A stretch of DNA of 64,000 nt from Azohydromonas caseinilytica (GTDB lineage Bacteria > Pseudomonadota > Gammaproteobacteria > Burkholderiales > Burkholderiaceae_C), in the NCBI RefSeq assembly GCF_012927045.1, contig NZ_JABBFW010000020.1, positions 32,860 through 96,859 of the forward strand, given 5' to 3'. The notes under the pieces are model-generated. The model did no database searches and had not been told where the DNA came from. It worked only from the letters and a program-made list of their open reading frames with translations. Each line of letters begins with the position of its first letter. Within the stretch, counting starts at the first letter, position 1. Position numbers and translations under genes: made by a program. Below are positions 40,171-48,236 of the stretch, in pieces.

Positions 40171-40941
40171 ATGGGACGCCTGGCCATCGTGAGCGCCATG
40201 GAATCGGAACTGCGCGGGCTGCTGGCCTCGCTGCCGCAGGCCGAATGCGTGCGGCGCGCGGGGCGCGAGTTCTGGGTGGGGTCGCTGGGCGGCCACGAGG
40301 TGGTGCTGGTGCGCTCGCTCATCGGCAAGGTGGCCGCGGCCACCACCGCGGCGGTGCTGCTGGAGCATTTCGGCGTGGAATCGCTGCTGTTCACCGGCGT
40401 GGCCGGCGGATTGGGCGCCGACGTCCGCATCGGCGACATCGTCGTCGCCGGCGACCTGCTGCAGCACGACATGGATGCCTCGCCCATCTTCCCGCGCTTC
40501 GAGGTGCCGCTGTACGGCACCGACCGCTTCACGGCCGACGCGGCGCTGTCGGCGCGGCTGCACGCCGCCTGCGAGGAGGTGCTGACGGCCATCGAGGCCG
40601 GGCGCTGCGAGGAGCTGTCGCGCGCGCAACTGGAAGACTGCGGCGTGCGCCACGCGCCGCGCGTGCACCGCGGGCTGATCCTCAGCGGCGACCGCTTCGT
40701 CAGCAGCGCGGCCGAGGCGCGCGCGCTGCAGGCTGACCACCCGGCGGCGCTGGCCGTGGAGATGGAAGGCGCGGCGCTGGCGCAGGTGGCCCACGACTTC
40801 GGCGTGCCCTGCGCCGTGATGCGCACCATCTCCGACCGCGCCGACGACTCGGCGCACGTGGACTTCAACCGCTTCATCGCCGACGTGGCCAGCCGCTACA
40901 CGCACGCGGTGGCGATGTCGCTGCTGGGCATGGCGGGCTGA
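40171..40941 (+). CDS. mtnN: 5'-methylthioadenosine/S-adenosylhomocysteine nucleosidase
   Basis: The 256-residue protein belongs to the PNP/UDP nucleosidase family. It starts LAIVSAMESEL (catalytic Glu about residue 10), has LLFTGVAGGLGADVRIGDIVV (about 73-93), an FVSS-containing segment, and the C-terminal substrate pair in AVEMEGAALAQVAHDFGVP and RTISDRADD (Asp is the general acid). MtnN hydrolyses MTA and SAH to adenine and a thioribose or homocysteine moiety in the methionine and SAM recycling pathway. It is about 25 residues longer than the E. coli enzyme because of an insertion around residues 130-165. It ends eight bases from the convergent DUF2917 gene. Confidence 0.9.
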   Translation: MGRLAIVSAMESELRGLLASLPQAECVRRAGREFWVGSLGGHEVVLVRSLIGKVAAATTAAVLLEHFGVESLLFTGVAGGLGADVRIGDIVVAGDLLQHDMDASPIFPRFEVPLYGTDRFTADAALSARLHAACEEVLTAIEAGRCEELSRAQLEDCGVRHAPRVHRGLILSGDRFVSSAAEARALQADHPAALAVEMEGAALAQVAHDFGVPCAVMRTISDRADDSAHVDFNRFIADVASRYTHAVAMSLLGMAG

Positions 40942-40949
40942 GAAGCGGC

Positions 40950-41303
40950 TCAGCCGTTGCAGCCCCCGTCCAGCGCCTTGAGGTCCGGCGCCGCCGGGCG
41001 CAGCACCGGCCAGCGGGGCAGCCGCCGCGCCAGTGCCGCCAGGGCGCGGCCGGCCCGCGCGAACCAGCCGGCCTCGACCGGTTCCAGCCGCAACCGGGCG
41101 GCCACCGGGCCGTCGCACTCGATCACCGCGCCCGGCCCCAGCCGCAGGGCGTGGCCGGCGCTGACGAAGAGGTCCTCGCCGTAGCCGCTGCAGGTCAGCC
41201 ACACCCGGCCCCGCAGCACGAAGAGTTCGCGGCCGTCGGCATGGTCCAGGCGCCGGGCGGTGCCGGGCGCCAGCTCGAAGCAGGAAGCGGCGATGGTGTC
41301 CAT
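40950..41303 (-). CDS. DUF2917 protein, copy 1
   Basis: The 117-residue protein contains a DUF2917 domain, a small cupin-like beta barrel (about residues 8-70). Conserved elements are RELFVLRGRVWLTCSG and GEDLFVSAGHALRLGPGAVIE. The C-terminal 45 residues are basic and hydrophobic. It is a close paralog of the next gene, and both are divergent from MocR regulator genes. Function is unknown. DUF2917 genes next to MocR-type regulators recur in Comamonadaceae as far as I recall, which suggests that they are targets. Confidence 0.82.
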   Translation of the reverse strand: MDTIAASCFELAPGTARRLDHADGRELFVLRGRVWLTCSGYGEDLFVSAGHALRLGPGAVIECDGPVAARLRLEPVEAGWFARAGRALAALARRLPRWPVLRPAAPDLKALDGGCNG

Positions 41304-41412
41304 GGTGTTCTCCAGGCTCGGGGCGGCGGGATGCCGCGCGGGGAAGGGGGCCCTGCCGGTGCAGTGCCGGGCCGCCCGGTCGTGCTCTGTTGCGGCCGGC
41401 CCGGTTTGGGGT

Positions 41413-41739
41413 TCAAACCCGGCGCGGTGCGGGCGCCAGTTGCACGCCCTGCAGCCGAAGCGCCAGCCGGGCCAGCGCCCGGGCGGTCAGCGCGGCGGCC
41501 CACCACAGCCGGCCATGCGCGGGCAGCAATTGCAGCCGCGCGGCGCCGGGGCTGTCGCATTCGATGACGGCGCCGGGGCCCAGGCGCAGGCGGTCGCCGG
41601 CGCTCAGGAACAGGTCCTGCGAGCCGCCGTCGCAGGTCACCCAGAGGCGGCCGCTGAACACCAGCAGTTCGCGGCCGGCGGCGTGGGACAACCCCAGCGC
41701 GCTGCCGGGGGCCAGATCGAAGGTGGAGGTGGTGTCCAT
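41413..41739 (-). CDS. DUF2917 protein, copy 2
   Basis: The 108-residue paralog of the preceding gene has the same order of motifs: RELLVFSGRLWVTCDG, QDLFLSAGDRLRLGPGAVIECDSPGAARL, and a basic tail. It starts at ATG 41739 and is divergent from the first MocR gene across 151 bp that hold an inverted repeat. Function is unknown. The pair looks like an ancient tandem duplication matching the duplication of the MocR genes. Confidence 0.82.
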   Translation of the reverse strand: MDTTSTFDLAPGSALGLSHAAGRELLVFSGRLWVTCDGGSQDLFLSAGDRLRLGPGAVIECDSPGAARLQLLPAHGRLWWAAALTARALARLALRLQGVQLAPAPRRV

Positions 41740-41848
41740 GGCAACCAATGTCGGCGCCGCGGCCCGACCCGCACAGATGCAGATCGCGACCAATACAGCA
41801 AGGACAGCGCCGTGCCGGGCGCGACTGTGCCGGTCGGCTGCAGCGGTA

Positions 41849-41883
41849 TCTGTACTGCTCCGGATGTGAGGGACCGGTACAGA
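41849..41883. promoter_or_regulatory. Candidate MocR operator between DUF2917 copy 2 and the first mocR gene
   Basis: TCTGTAC (41849-41855) and GTACAGA (41877-41883) form a perfect 7-bp inverted repeat separated by 21 bp, ending eight bases before the MocR ATG. MocR/GntR regulators often bind paired sites in such divergent gaps. Inference from symmetry and location. Confidence 0.45.
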
Positions 41884-41890
41884 ATCGGGC

Positions 41891-43336
41891 ATGGACCGTA
41901 CCCCCGACACCCTGTACCTGCGCATCGCCGACCAGCTGGCCGGCTCCATCCGCTCCGGCACGCTGGCGCGCGGCGAGCGCATCGCCTCCGTGCGCGAGCT
42001 GGCGCGCCAGCAGGGCGTGTCGATGGCCACGGTGGTGCAGGCCTACCGCACGCTGGAGGACGCGCGGCTCATCGAGGCCCGGCCGCGCTCGGGCTACTTC
42101 GTGGCCGGGCGCGCGGGGCGGCGCCCGCCCGAGCCCGACACCACGCCGCTGCCGGCGCAGTCGCACGCCGTGGCGGTGAGCTCGATGGGCGCGCGCGTGT
42201 TCCGCATGGCGCAGGACCCCGAGTTCGTGTCTTTCGGCGCCGCCACGCCCGGGGAGGCGCTGTTTCCGCACGAGCGCATCCGCCGCGCCGTCAGCCGCGC
42301 GGCGCAGCGGCATCGCGCGTCGATGAGCCACTACCCGCTGGGCACGGGCACGGCCGAGCTGCGCCGCGCCATCGCGCGCCAGGCGCTGACCATGGGCTGC
42401 CAGCTCGACCTGCGCGACATCCTGGTCACCAACAGCTGCCTGGAATCCGTGAGCCTGTGCCTGCGCGCCGTGACCAAGCCCGGCGACGTGGTGGCGCTGG
42501 AGTCGCCCACCTACTTCGGCTTCCTGGAGATCCTGGAGAGCATGCACCTGCGCGCGCTGGAGATTCCCACGCACCCGCGCCAGGGCATGTCCGTGGACGC
42601 GCTGTCCCTGGCACTGGATACCCAGCCGGTGAAGGCGGTGCTGGCGGTGCCGACGCTGTCCAACCCGCTGGGCTCGTGCATGCCGCTGGCCGAGCGCCGG
42701 CGCCTGGCGCAGCTGGTGGCGCAGCGCGGCGTGCCGCTGATCGAGGACGTGATCTACAACGCCCTGTGCGAGCACGACGAGCAGCGCCGCGCCGTGCGCA
42801 GCTACGACGACACCGGGCACGTGATGATCTGCGGCTCCTTCTCCAAGACCGTGGCGCCGGGGCTGCGCGTGGGCTACGTGGACGCCGGGCGCTGGTCCGA
42901 GCCGGTGCAGCGCCTCAAGGCCGTGCACTCGGGCAGCCACACCGAGTTCCTGGAGCAGGCCGTGGCCGACCTGCTGACGCAGCCCGGCACCGAGAGCGCC
43001 TACCGCCAGCTGCGCAACACGGTGGCCGCGCGCGTGGACGAGGCGCGCGACATCGTCGCCGAGAGCTTCCCCAGGGGCACGCGCGTCACCGACCCGCCCG
43101 GCGGCTACATCCTGTGGGTCGAGCTGCCGGCGGGCAGCGACTCGATGGCGCTGTTCGAGGCCTGCCTGCGCGAGCGCATCTGCATCGCGCCGGGCACGAT
43201 GTTCAGCACCACCGGGCGCTACCGGCACTGCATCCGCCTGGGCCTGGGCGGACGCTGGGATGACGCCGCGCGCGCCGCGCTGCGCCGCGTGGGCGAGCTG
43301 GCGCACCGGCCGGACGTGGCCGGCGGCGCGGACTGA
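41891..43336 (+). CDS. MocR-type GntR/aminotransferase-fold regulator, copy 1
   Basis: The 481-residue protein fuses a GntR winged HTH (about residues 1-75, LARGERIASVRELARQQGVS) to a fold-type I aminotransferase domain (about 100-475). The PLP-binding lysine is K319 in CGSFSKTVAPG, and the cofactor-contacting segments VPTLSNPLGSCMP and RVTDPPGGYILWVELP are present. MocR proteins use PLP as a ligand to regulate a nearby gene; many control vitamin B6 or amine metabolism, but this subclass has no established target. It is divergent from DUF2917 copy 2 and followed 25 bp later by a near-identical paralog. Confidence 0.9.
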   Translation: MDRTPDTLYLRIADQLAGSIRSGTLARGERIASVRELARQQGVSMATVVQAYRTLEDARLIEARPRSGYFVAGRAGRRPPEPDTTPLPAQSHAVAVSSMGARVFRMAQDPEFVSFGAATPGEALFPHERIRRAVSRAAQRHRASMSHYPLGTGTAELRRAIARQALTMGCQLDLRDILVTNSCLESVSLCLRAVTKPGDVVALESPTYFGFLEILESMHLRALEIPTHPRQGMSVDALSLALDTQPVKAVLAVPTLSNPLGSCMPLAERRRLAQLVAQRGVPLIEDVIYNALCEHDEQRRAVRSYDDTGHVMICGSFSKTVAPGLRVGYVDAGRWSEPVQRLKAVHSGSHTEFLEQAVADLLTQPGTESAYRQLRNTVAARVDEARDIVAESFPRGTRVTDPPGGYILWVELPAGSDSMALFEACLRERICIAPGTMFSTTGRYRHCIRLGLGGRWDDAARAALRRVGELAHRPDVAGGAD

Positions 43337-43361
43337 CGCGGCATCGGACGAAGAGCTCCCC

Positions 43362-44807
43362 ATGGACCGTGCCCCCGACACCCTGTACCTGCACCTGGCC
43401 GACCAGCTCGCCGGCTCGATCCGCGCCGGCACGCTGGCGCGCGGCGAGCGCCTGGCCTCCGTGCGCGAGCTGGCGCGCCAGCGCGGCGTGTCGGTGTCCA
43501 CGGTGGTGCAGGCCTACCGCACGCTGGAGGACGCACGGCTGATCGAGGCCCGGCCGCGCTCGGGCTACTTCGTGGCCGGGCGTGCCGGGCGGCGTCCGGC
43601 CGAGCCCGACACCACGCCGTTGCCGGCGCAGGCGCAGCTCGTGGCCGTGAGTTCGCTCGCCGCCAAGGTGATGGCGCTGGCGAACGATCCGGACGTGCTC
43701 TCCTTCGGCGCCGTGTGCCCCGACGCCGAGCTGTTCCAGCAGGAGCGCGTGCGCCGCGCCGTGAGCCGCGCCGCGCAGCGGCACCGGGCCTCGCTGTGCC
43801 GCTATCCCTCGGGCAGCGGCGCGCTGGAGTTCCGCCGCGCCGTGGCGCGCCAGGCGCTGGCCCTGGGCTGCCAGCTCGACCCGGAACGCATCGTCTCCAC
43901 CACCGGCTGCCAGGCCGCCATCAGCCTGTGCCTGCGCGCCGTGACCCAGCCCGGCGACGTGGTGGCGCTGGAGTCGCCCACCTCCTTCGGCTTCCTGGAG
44001 CTGCTGGAGAGCCTGCACCTGCGCGCCCTGGAGATTCCGACACACCCGCGCCAAGGCATGTCGGTGGACGCGCTGTCGCTGGCGCTGGACACGCAGCCGG
44101 TCAAGGCGGTGCTGGCCGTGCCCACGCTGTCGAACCCGCTGGGCTCTTGCATGCCGGTGGGCGAGCGCCGGCGCCTGGCGCAACTGGTGGCGCAGCGCGG
44201 CGTGCCGCTGATCGAGGACGTGATCTACAACCCCTTGTGCGGGCCCGAGCACCGCCGCGCGGTGCGCAGCTTCGACGGCAGCGGGCACGTCATGCTGTGC
44301 GGCTCCTACTCCAAGACCATGACGCCGGGCGTGCGCGTGGGCTACGTCGAGGCCGGGCGCTGGACGCCGGAGGTGCGGCGCCTGAAGACCGTGCACTCGG
44401 GCAGCTTCACCGAGCTGATGGAGCTGGCGCTGGCGGACCTGCTGTTGCAGCCCGGGCTGGAGAGCGGCTTCCGGCAGCTGCGCACCGCCGTGGCGGCGCG
44501 GGTGGACGAGGCGCGCGGGATCGTGGCCGAGAGTTTCCCGAAGGGCACGCGCGTCACCGACCCGCCCGGCGGCTTCATCCTGTGGGTGGAGCTGCCCCCG
44601 GGCAGCGACGCGATGGCGCTGTTCGAAGCCTGCCTGTGCGAGCGCATCTGCATTGCCCCGGGCGCGATCTTCAGCACCACCGGCCGCTACCGGCACTGCC
44701 TGCGCCTGGGCCTGGGTGGACGCTGGGACGAGGCGCAGCGCCGCGCGCTGCGGCGCGTCGGGGAGTTGGCGCACCGGGTGCTGCCCGAGGCCGTGAGCAC
44801 CGGCTGA
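43362..44807 (+). CDS. MocR-type GntR/aminotransferase-fold regulator, copy 2
   Basis: The protein is 481 residues long, the same as copy 1, and is closely similar throughout, with long identical blocks such as LEIPTHPRQGMSVDALSLAL. The winged HTH is at about residues 1-75 and the PLP lysine K318 lies in SYSKTMTPG. The start at ATG 43362 repeats the MDR-x-PDTLYL opening of copy 1. Both recognition regions are very similar, so the two may bind overlapping sites or form heterodimers. It is probably co-transcribed with copy 1. Confidence 0.9.
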   Translation: MDRAPDTLYLHLADQLAGSIRAGTLARGERLASVRELARQRGVSVSTVVQAYRTLEDARLIEARPRSGYFVAGRAGRRPAEPDTTPLPAQAQLVAVSSLAAKVMALANDPDVLSFGAVCPDAELFQQERVRRAVSRAAQRHRASLCRYPSGSGALEFRRAVARQALALGCQLDPERIVSTTGCQAAISLCLRAVTQPGDVVALESPTSFGFLELLESLHLRALEIPTHPRQGMSVDALSLALDTQPVKAVLAVPTLSNPLGSCMPVGERRRLAQLVAQRGVPLIEDVIYNPLCGPEHRRAVRSFDGSGHVMLCGSYSKTMTPGVRVGYVEAGRWTPEVRRLKTVHSGSFTELMELALADLLLQPGLESGFRQLRTAVAARVDEARGIVAESFPKGTRVTDPPGGFILWVELPPGSDAMALFEACLCERICIAPGAIFSTTGRYRHCLRLGLGGRWDEAQRRALRRVGELAHRVLPEAVSTG

Positions 44808-44938
44808 ACCAAGGGCAAACCCAGCCCGGGCACGACCCGGGCGCGGCCTGCGTCGCGGGCCGGGTGGTTCCCCGGGCCGTGAGGGACGACCATGGCAGAC
44901 CCGTCCCTCCACCAGGCCCGCCCGGCCCGGAAGCACCC

Positions 44939-45202
44939 ATGCAAACCCGCCTCGTCGATGCCGCCCCGTCCACCGATGACCTGCTGATCGAGAAGCTGCA
45001 GTCCCTGCGCTGGCCGCTGCAGCCGGGCGAAACCATCCGTGTCGGCATCGAGGACGCGCAGGGACGGCTGTACCGCGTCATCGAAACCAGCAGCGTGGTC
45101 GAGGCGGTGCACGTGTTCGAGCTGCTGCACGAGCTGGGGCTGGTGGCGCGGGAGCCGGGCGGCGATGGATCGCTGACGCGGATTTACCGAGGCGAGGGGT
45201 GA
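44939..45202 (+). CDS. Small hypothetical protein
   Basis: The 87-residue protein is not one I recognise. It is soluble, mixed alpha/beta, and mildly acidic, with segments TIRVGIEDAQGRLYRVIETSS and AVHVFELLHELGLVARE, and composition and codon use like the neighbours, which supports a real gene. It lies 131 bp after the second MocR gene. No signal peptide or known motif is visible. The start at 44939 has no strong ribosome-binding site. Confidence 0.6.
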   Translation: MQTRLVDAAPSTDDLLIEKLQSLRWPLQPGETIRVGIEDAQGRLYRVIETSSVVEAVHVFELLHELGLVAREPGGDGSLTRIYRGEG

Positions 45203-45238
45203 TTTGGGTTTCTTCGAAAGACCGCGGGCGCGAACATC

Positions 45239-45454
45239 TCACTCGCTGACTGCCTGAATCATTTTCCTGGTGTCGGCGTATTCGCTCAGCGAGCCCGTGG
45301 CGGCGGAAACCTTGGGATCGACGCTGAGTTCCTGCATGGCAAGCCGTCCGACATGCTCAAAGCCGGTTCTGATGGCCTGCTCACCGCCATTGTGAAATCC
45401 GATCGCCGCACCAAATCTTTTCGGTCCTTGCCCGCTGTGGAATCGGCGACGCAC
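45239..45454 (-). pseudogene. Possible remnant of a secreted-protein gene
   Basis: A 71-codon frame reads GAAIGFHNGGEQAIRTGF and AMQELSVDPKVSAATGSLS, which looks like genuine helical protein sequence. Its only in-window start is a GTG with no ribosome-binding site. A different frame just upstream (about 45440-45500, minus strand) encodes a signal-peptide-like FLALILAAAGASPIP stretch, so one frameshift would join a leader to this body. The surrounding DNA is AT-richer than average. I cannot name the family. It may be a frameshifted gene or a chance ORF. Confidence 0.3.
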
Positions 45455-45603
45455 CGGCCGCCGCCAGAATCAAAGCCAAAAACGTTGGCTCACGAATATC
45501 CCCCGGGGGTTGGACGGAAAAGGCAGTTTAACGATGAGACCCTATGGCCGGGAAGAGCGCAAATTTTTGCTGGTCAGTCGTGGAATGGCGAATCGAATAT
45601 GGC

Positions 45604-45807
45604 CTACTGCCCAGGCGCACCTGGTTTTTCACATCGCGCATCCTTGTAAGGGCCACTGATCCTTTTCCATCCGTCCCCAAGGGATGTCTGGGCGCAGAAT
45701 TCCTTGCCATCGAGCTTGCTGCGCCACAGGTACCAAGGGGCCGGCGCAGCGGTGACGGAAATGCAGAGCAGGGCCGATGCGGCCGCAATGGCAATTCTCC
45801 ACTTCAT
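45604..45807 (-). CDS. Small secreted hypothetical protein
   Basis: The 67-residue protein has a clear Sec signal peptide (about residues 1-21, KWRIAIAAASALLCISVTAA). The mature part, PWYLWRSKLDGKEFCAQTS then GPYKDARCEKPG, holds two cysteines that could form a disulfide. Similar small W-rich secreted proteins occur in Burkholderiales, with no known function. ATG 45807 is preceded by an AGAAAAGAAA purine stretch. The gene lies in a lower-GC block between more typical sequences. Confidence 0.6.
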   Translation of the reverse strand: MKWRIAIAAASALLCISVTAAPAPWYLWRSKLDGKEFCAQTSLGDGWKRISGPYKDARCEKPGAPGQ

Positions 45808-46278
45808 ATTTCTTTTCTGAACCATACTCAACGTCCGTAATCAACGGTCTACTCGGCTCGTGGCGCAAGCCGACGGACCCCTAACCCCCGCCGTTGATCG
45901 GGCCTGCCGAGCTTTCCAAGCCTGATGCGACCCAAATCATTCAACCGCGCCATCATCCCCCAGACGCGGTGTCCAGACAAGATTGTCCCGTTTGGTTTTC
46001 CATCCGGGCTTGAGTTTGATTCGCCCGATCGCTTGGAAAAAGGGTGCAAGGCAGCGACGCAGATGCCGGTATCCGCTGCCTGGATGCCCTGGCGTTTGAT
46101 CTGGATAGCAATCAATTGGACCTGGCGGACGGTTTTTCGGCCGCGAAGCCAAGCCCGATATCTGAATGAGTTGGCGTGAAATGCATCACGCAATCACTGT
46201 CCGGATCGTCGGTGAATCGAATCCTTTTGCCGTAGCACAAAGCCGAGCCAAGGTGGCGCAGTGGTTTCTTCACGCCGC
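45808..46278. other. Lower-GC region without a confident gene
   Basis: About 470 bp with reduced GC and several overlapping short frames on both strands, none with a convincing start or protein-like composition. A minus-strand frame (45937-46152) ending LVWTPRLGDDGAVE could be a gene remnant. Together with 45203-45807 it looks like a scar of insertion or gene decay. Confidence 0.35.
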
Positions 46279-47253
46279 CTATGCCCCGCCTCCCGCCCGC
46301 ACCAGCCGATGCACCGTGACCTCCGGCCGGCAGTTGAAGCGCACGTCCAGGATGGAGGAGCCGCAGCCCACCGAGGTGTAGCCGCGCATGCGCCCGTAGC
46401 GCCAGGGCCCGCGCGCCAGGGCGCGGGGCGCGTCGGAGTCGGTGAGGATCGGGATGCCGCCGGGCAGGCAGATCTGCCCGCCATGGGTGTGGCCGCAGAG
46501 CATGAGGGCGAAGCCGCAGTGCGCCGCCTGCCGGTACGGCTCCGGCGTGTGCGACAGCAGCACCGTGCAGGCCTCGGCCGGGATGCCGTCGGCGGCCTTG
46601 TGCAGCCCGTGCGCGCGGAAGTAGTGGGCGTCGTCGATGCCGGCGATGTAGACCGCCTCGCCGCCGCGCTCCAGGCGCGCCGATTCGTTCATCAGCACCT
46701 GGATGCCCAGCGCCTCCATCGGCGGCACCATGCGCACCGTGTCGTGGTTGCCCAGCACCGCGAACACCCGCGGCCCCAGGTGCGGCCGCAGCGCCGCCAG
46801 CGCCGCCATGGCGGGCTGGTGCGGCCCGGAGGTGCGGAAGCGGAAGTCCCCGGTGAGCACGCAGGCGTCGTGCTCCACGCCGCGCACGCGCTCGATCAAG
46901 GCCGCCACGAAGGGCTGGCCCACGTCCAGGTGCAGGTCGCTCAGGTGCAGCAGCCTGAAGCCGTCGAAGGCCGCGGGCAGCCGCTCCAGCGCCACCTCGT
47001 GCCGGCGCAGCTCGATGCGCAGCGTGTTGCCGCGTCCGCGCCCGCGCAGGCCCAGCAGCGTCAGCAGCCCGTGCAGCACGGCCGGCAGTGCCAGCCAGTT
47101 CTCCAGGTGCGGAAAGTGCGTGCGCCGGCGCCGCACCCGCGCCTCGTCCTCGCCTTCCAGCCCCAGGCGCTGGAGCAGGTGCGCCCGCCCGATGCGCAGG
47201 CGCAGGCGCTCCAGCGCCGCCTGCTCCTCGTCGCTCAGCTCGGACCACTTCAT
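46279..47253 (-). CDS. Metallophosphoesterase (YkuE/YaeI type)
   Basis: The 324-residue protein has a calcineurin-like phosphoesterase domain (about residues 85-315) with all metal motifs: LLHLSDLHLD, VLTGDFRF, VLGNHD, LLSHTPE and CGHTHGGQICLPGG. The last two are typical of the YaeI/YkuE group, which act on lipid-linked phosphates such as UDP-diacylglucosamine at the membrane. The N-terminal 80 residues contain one hydrophobic segment (NWLALPAVLHGLLTLLG), so the enzyme is probably membrane-tethered. It begins MKWSELSDEEQAALER. The gene stands alone, leftward, after the DUF2244 gene. Confidence 0.87.
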   Translation of the reverse strand: MKWSELSDEEQAALERLRLRIGRAHLLQRLGLEGEDEARVRRRRTHFPHLENWLALPAVLHGLLTLLGLRGRGRGNTLRIELRRHEVALERLPAAFDGFRLLHLSDLHLDVGQPFVAALIERVRGVEHDACVLTGDFRFRTSGPHQPAMAALAALRPHLGPRVFAVLGNHDTVRMVPPMEALGIQVLMNESARLERGGEAVYIAGIDDAHYFRAHGLHKAADGIPAEACTVLLSHTPEPYRQAAHCGFALMLCGHTHGGQICLPGGIPILTDSDAPRALARGPWRYGRMRGYTSVGCGSSILDVRFNCRPEVTVHRLVRAGGGA

Positions 47254-47347
47254 GGCCGCTCGCCGGCCGCGGGCGGCATGGCTGTCGTCAGGCGGGCGGG
47301 ATCGCGGCGGGCCTCGCGGCCCCAGCCGCCTGCCGGGCCGCGGCGGC

Positions 47348-47884
47348 TCACGGCGCCGGCGTGCCGCCCGGCGGCCGGTGCGCCAGCGCCAGCGCGCGCC
47401 GCAACTCGCGCGCCATGAGCGGCCGCTGGGCCGGGCACAGGTGCCGGCCCACGCACACGCTGACGCTGCCCGCGCTCAGGCGCAGCAGCGCCGCCGGGCT
47501 GTCGCCATCGGGCTGCACGCGCACCCAGGCAGCGGGCAGCTCGACGCGGCACACCCGGGTGCCGCAGTGCTGCTCCACGCACAGGCAGTCCGCCGCCAGG
47601 GTGATGGTTTCGCGGTCGCAGGCGTGGCGCGCATGGACGAGCAGCGCCACGCCCAGCGCCAGCACCTCCAGCCCGGCGAACAGGCCCACCAGCGGAAAGC
47701 CCGCCGCCCAGAAGGCCAGCGCCAGCAGCGCCTGGAACACGCACACCGCCGCGAAGCTCGCGCCCAGCTGGGCCGGGGTGAGGCGGCAGTTGCGGCGCAG
47801 CTGCCAGCACAGCGCGCCACCGCAGGCCTGCGGCACGCACGCGGGCTGCACGGGCGCGGGCAGGTGGTCGGGCAGGGTGGCCAT
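47348..47884 (-). CDS. DUF2244 membrane protein
   Basis: The protein has about 178 residues from the ATG at 47884; an upstream ATG at 47896 is also possible. It shows the DUF2244 layout: a short N-terminus, two adjacent transmembrane helices (about residues 50-70 and 72-92), and a cytoplasmic beta-rich domain with VRVELPAAWVRV-like sequence and SVSVCVGRHLCPAQRPLMARELRRAL at the end. Relatives often lie near cytochrome oxidase genes, but none is here. Function is unknown. It contains an unusually high number of cysteines. Confidence 0.75.
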   Translation of the reverse strand: MATLPDHLPAPVQPACVPQACGGALCWQLRRNCRLTPAQLGASFAAVCVFQALLALAFWAAGFPLVGLFAGLEVLALGVALLVHARHACDRETITLAADCLCVEQHCGTRVCRVELPAAWVRVQPDGDSPAALLRLSAGSVSVCVGRHLCPAQRPLMARELRRALALAHRPPGGTPAP

Positions 47885-48147
47885 GGCGCCGGACATCGGC
47901 CGGGGGGTCAGCCCGGCGGACAACGTGGACGCCGCCCCGGCGCGAACGGCCTGGTGAAGGAAGTGCCGGCGCTGGGCACGCCGGCGCCACCGGTGGAGCT
48001 CGGCGGCCGTGCGGGTGCGTGCATGGTGGCGGTGTCCTGACGGGTACTGGCAACGGCGGTGGCGGCGCTGAGGCCGCGGCGCAAGGGATGGCCGCAGTTG
48101 AGCAAATCCATCGCCCGTCCGGGGTCCGGCGGCGCGGCTTGTTGCAG

Positions 48148-48161
48148 TTGATGCCGATCAA
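48148..48161. promoter_or_regulatory. Perfect FNR/Anr box upstream of ppsA
   Basis: TTGATGCCGATCAA is the full FNR/ANR consensus TTGAT-N4-ATCAA, centred about 82 bp before the ppsA ATG in the 352-bp gap between the DUF2244 gene and ppsA. An FNR-type regulator with the matching E-xx-S-R recognition helix is encoded at 54352-55149. The rest of the gap (47885-48147) has no gene or clear motif. Confidence 0.8.
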
Positions 48162-48236
48162 GAACGCGATCCGCCGCCGGTCCATGCTCGCTTTCGTGGT
48201 GCCGCCTGCCGGGCGCGGGCCGTGGAGGAGCCGTCC

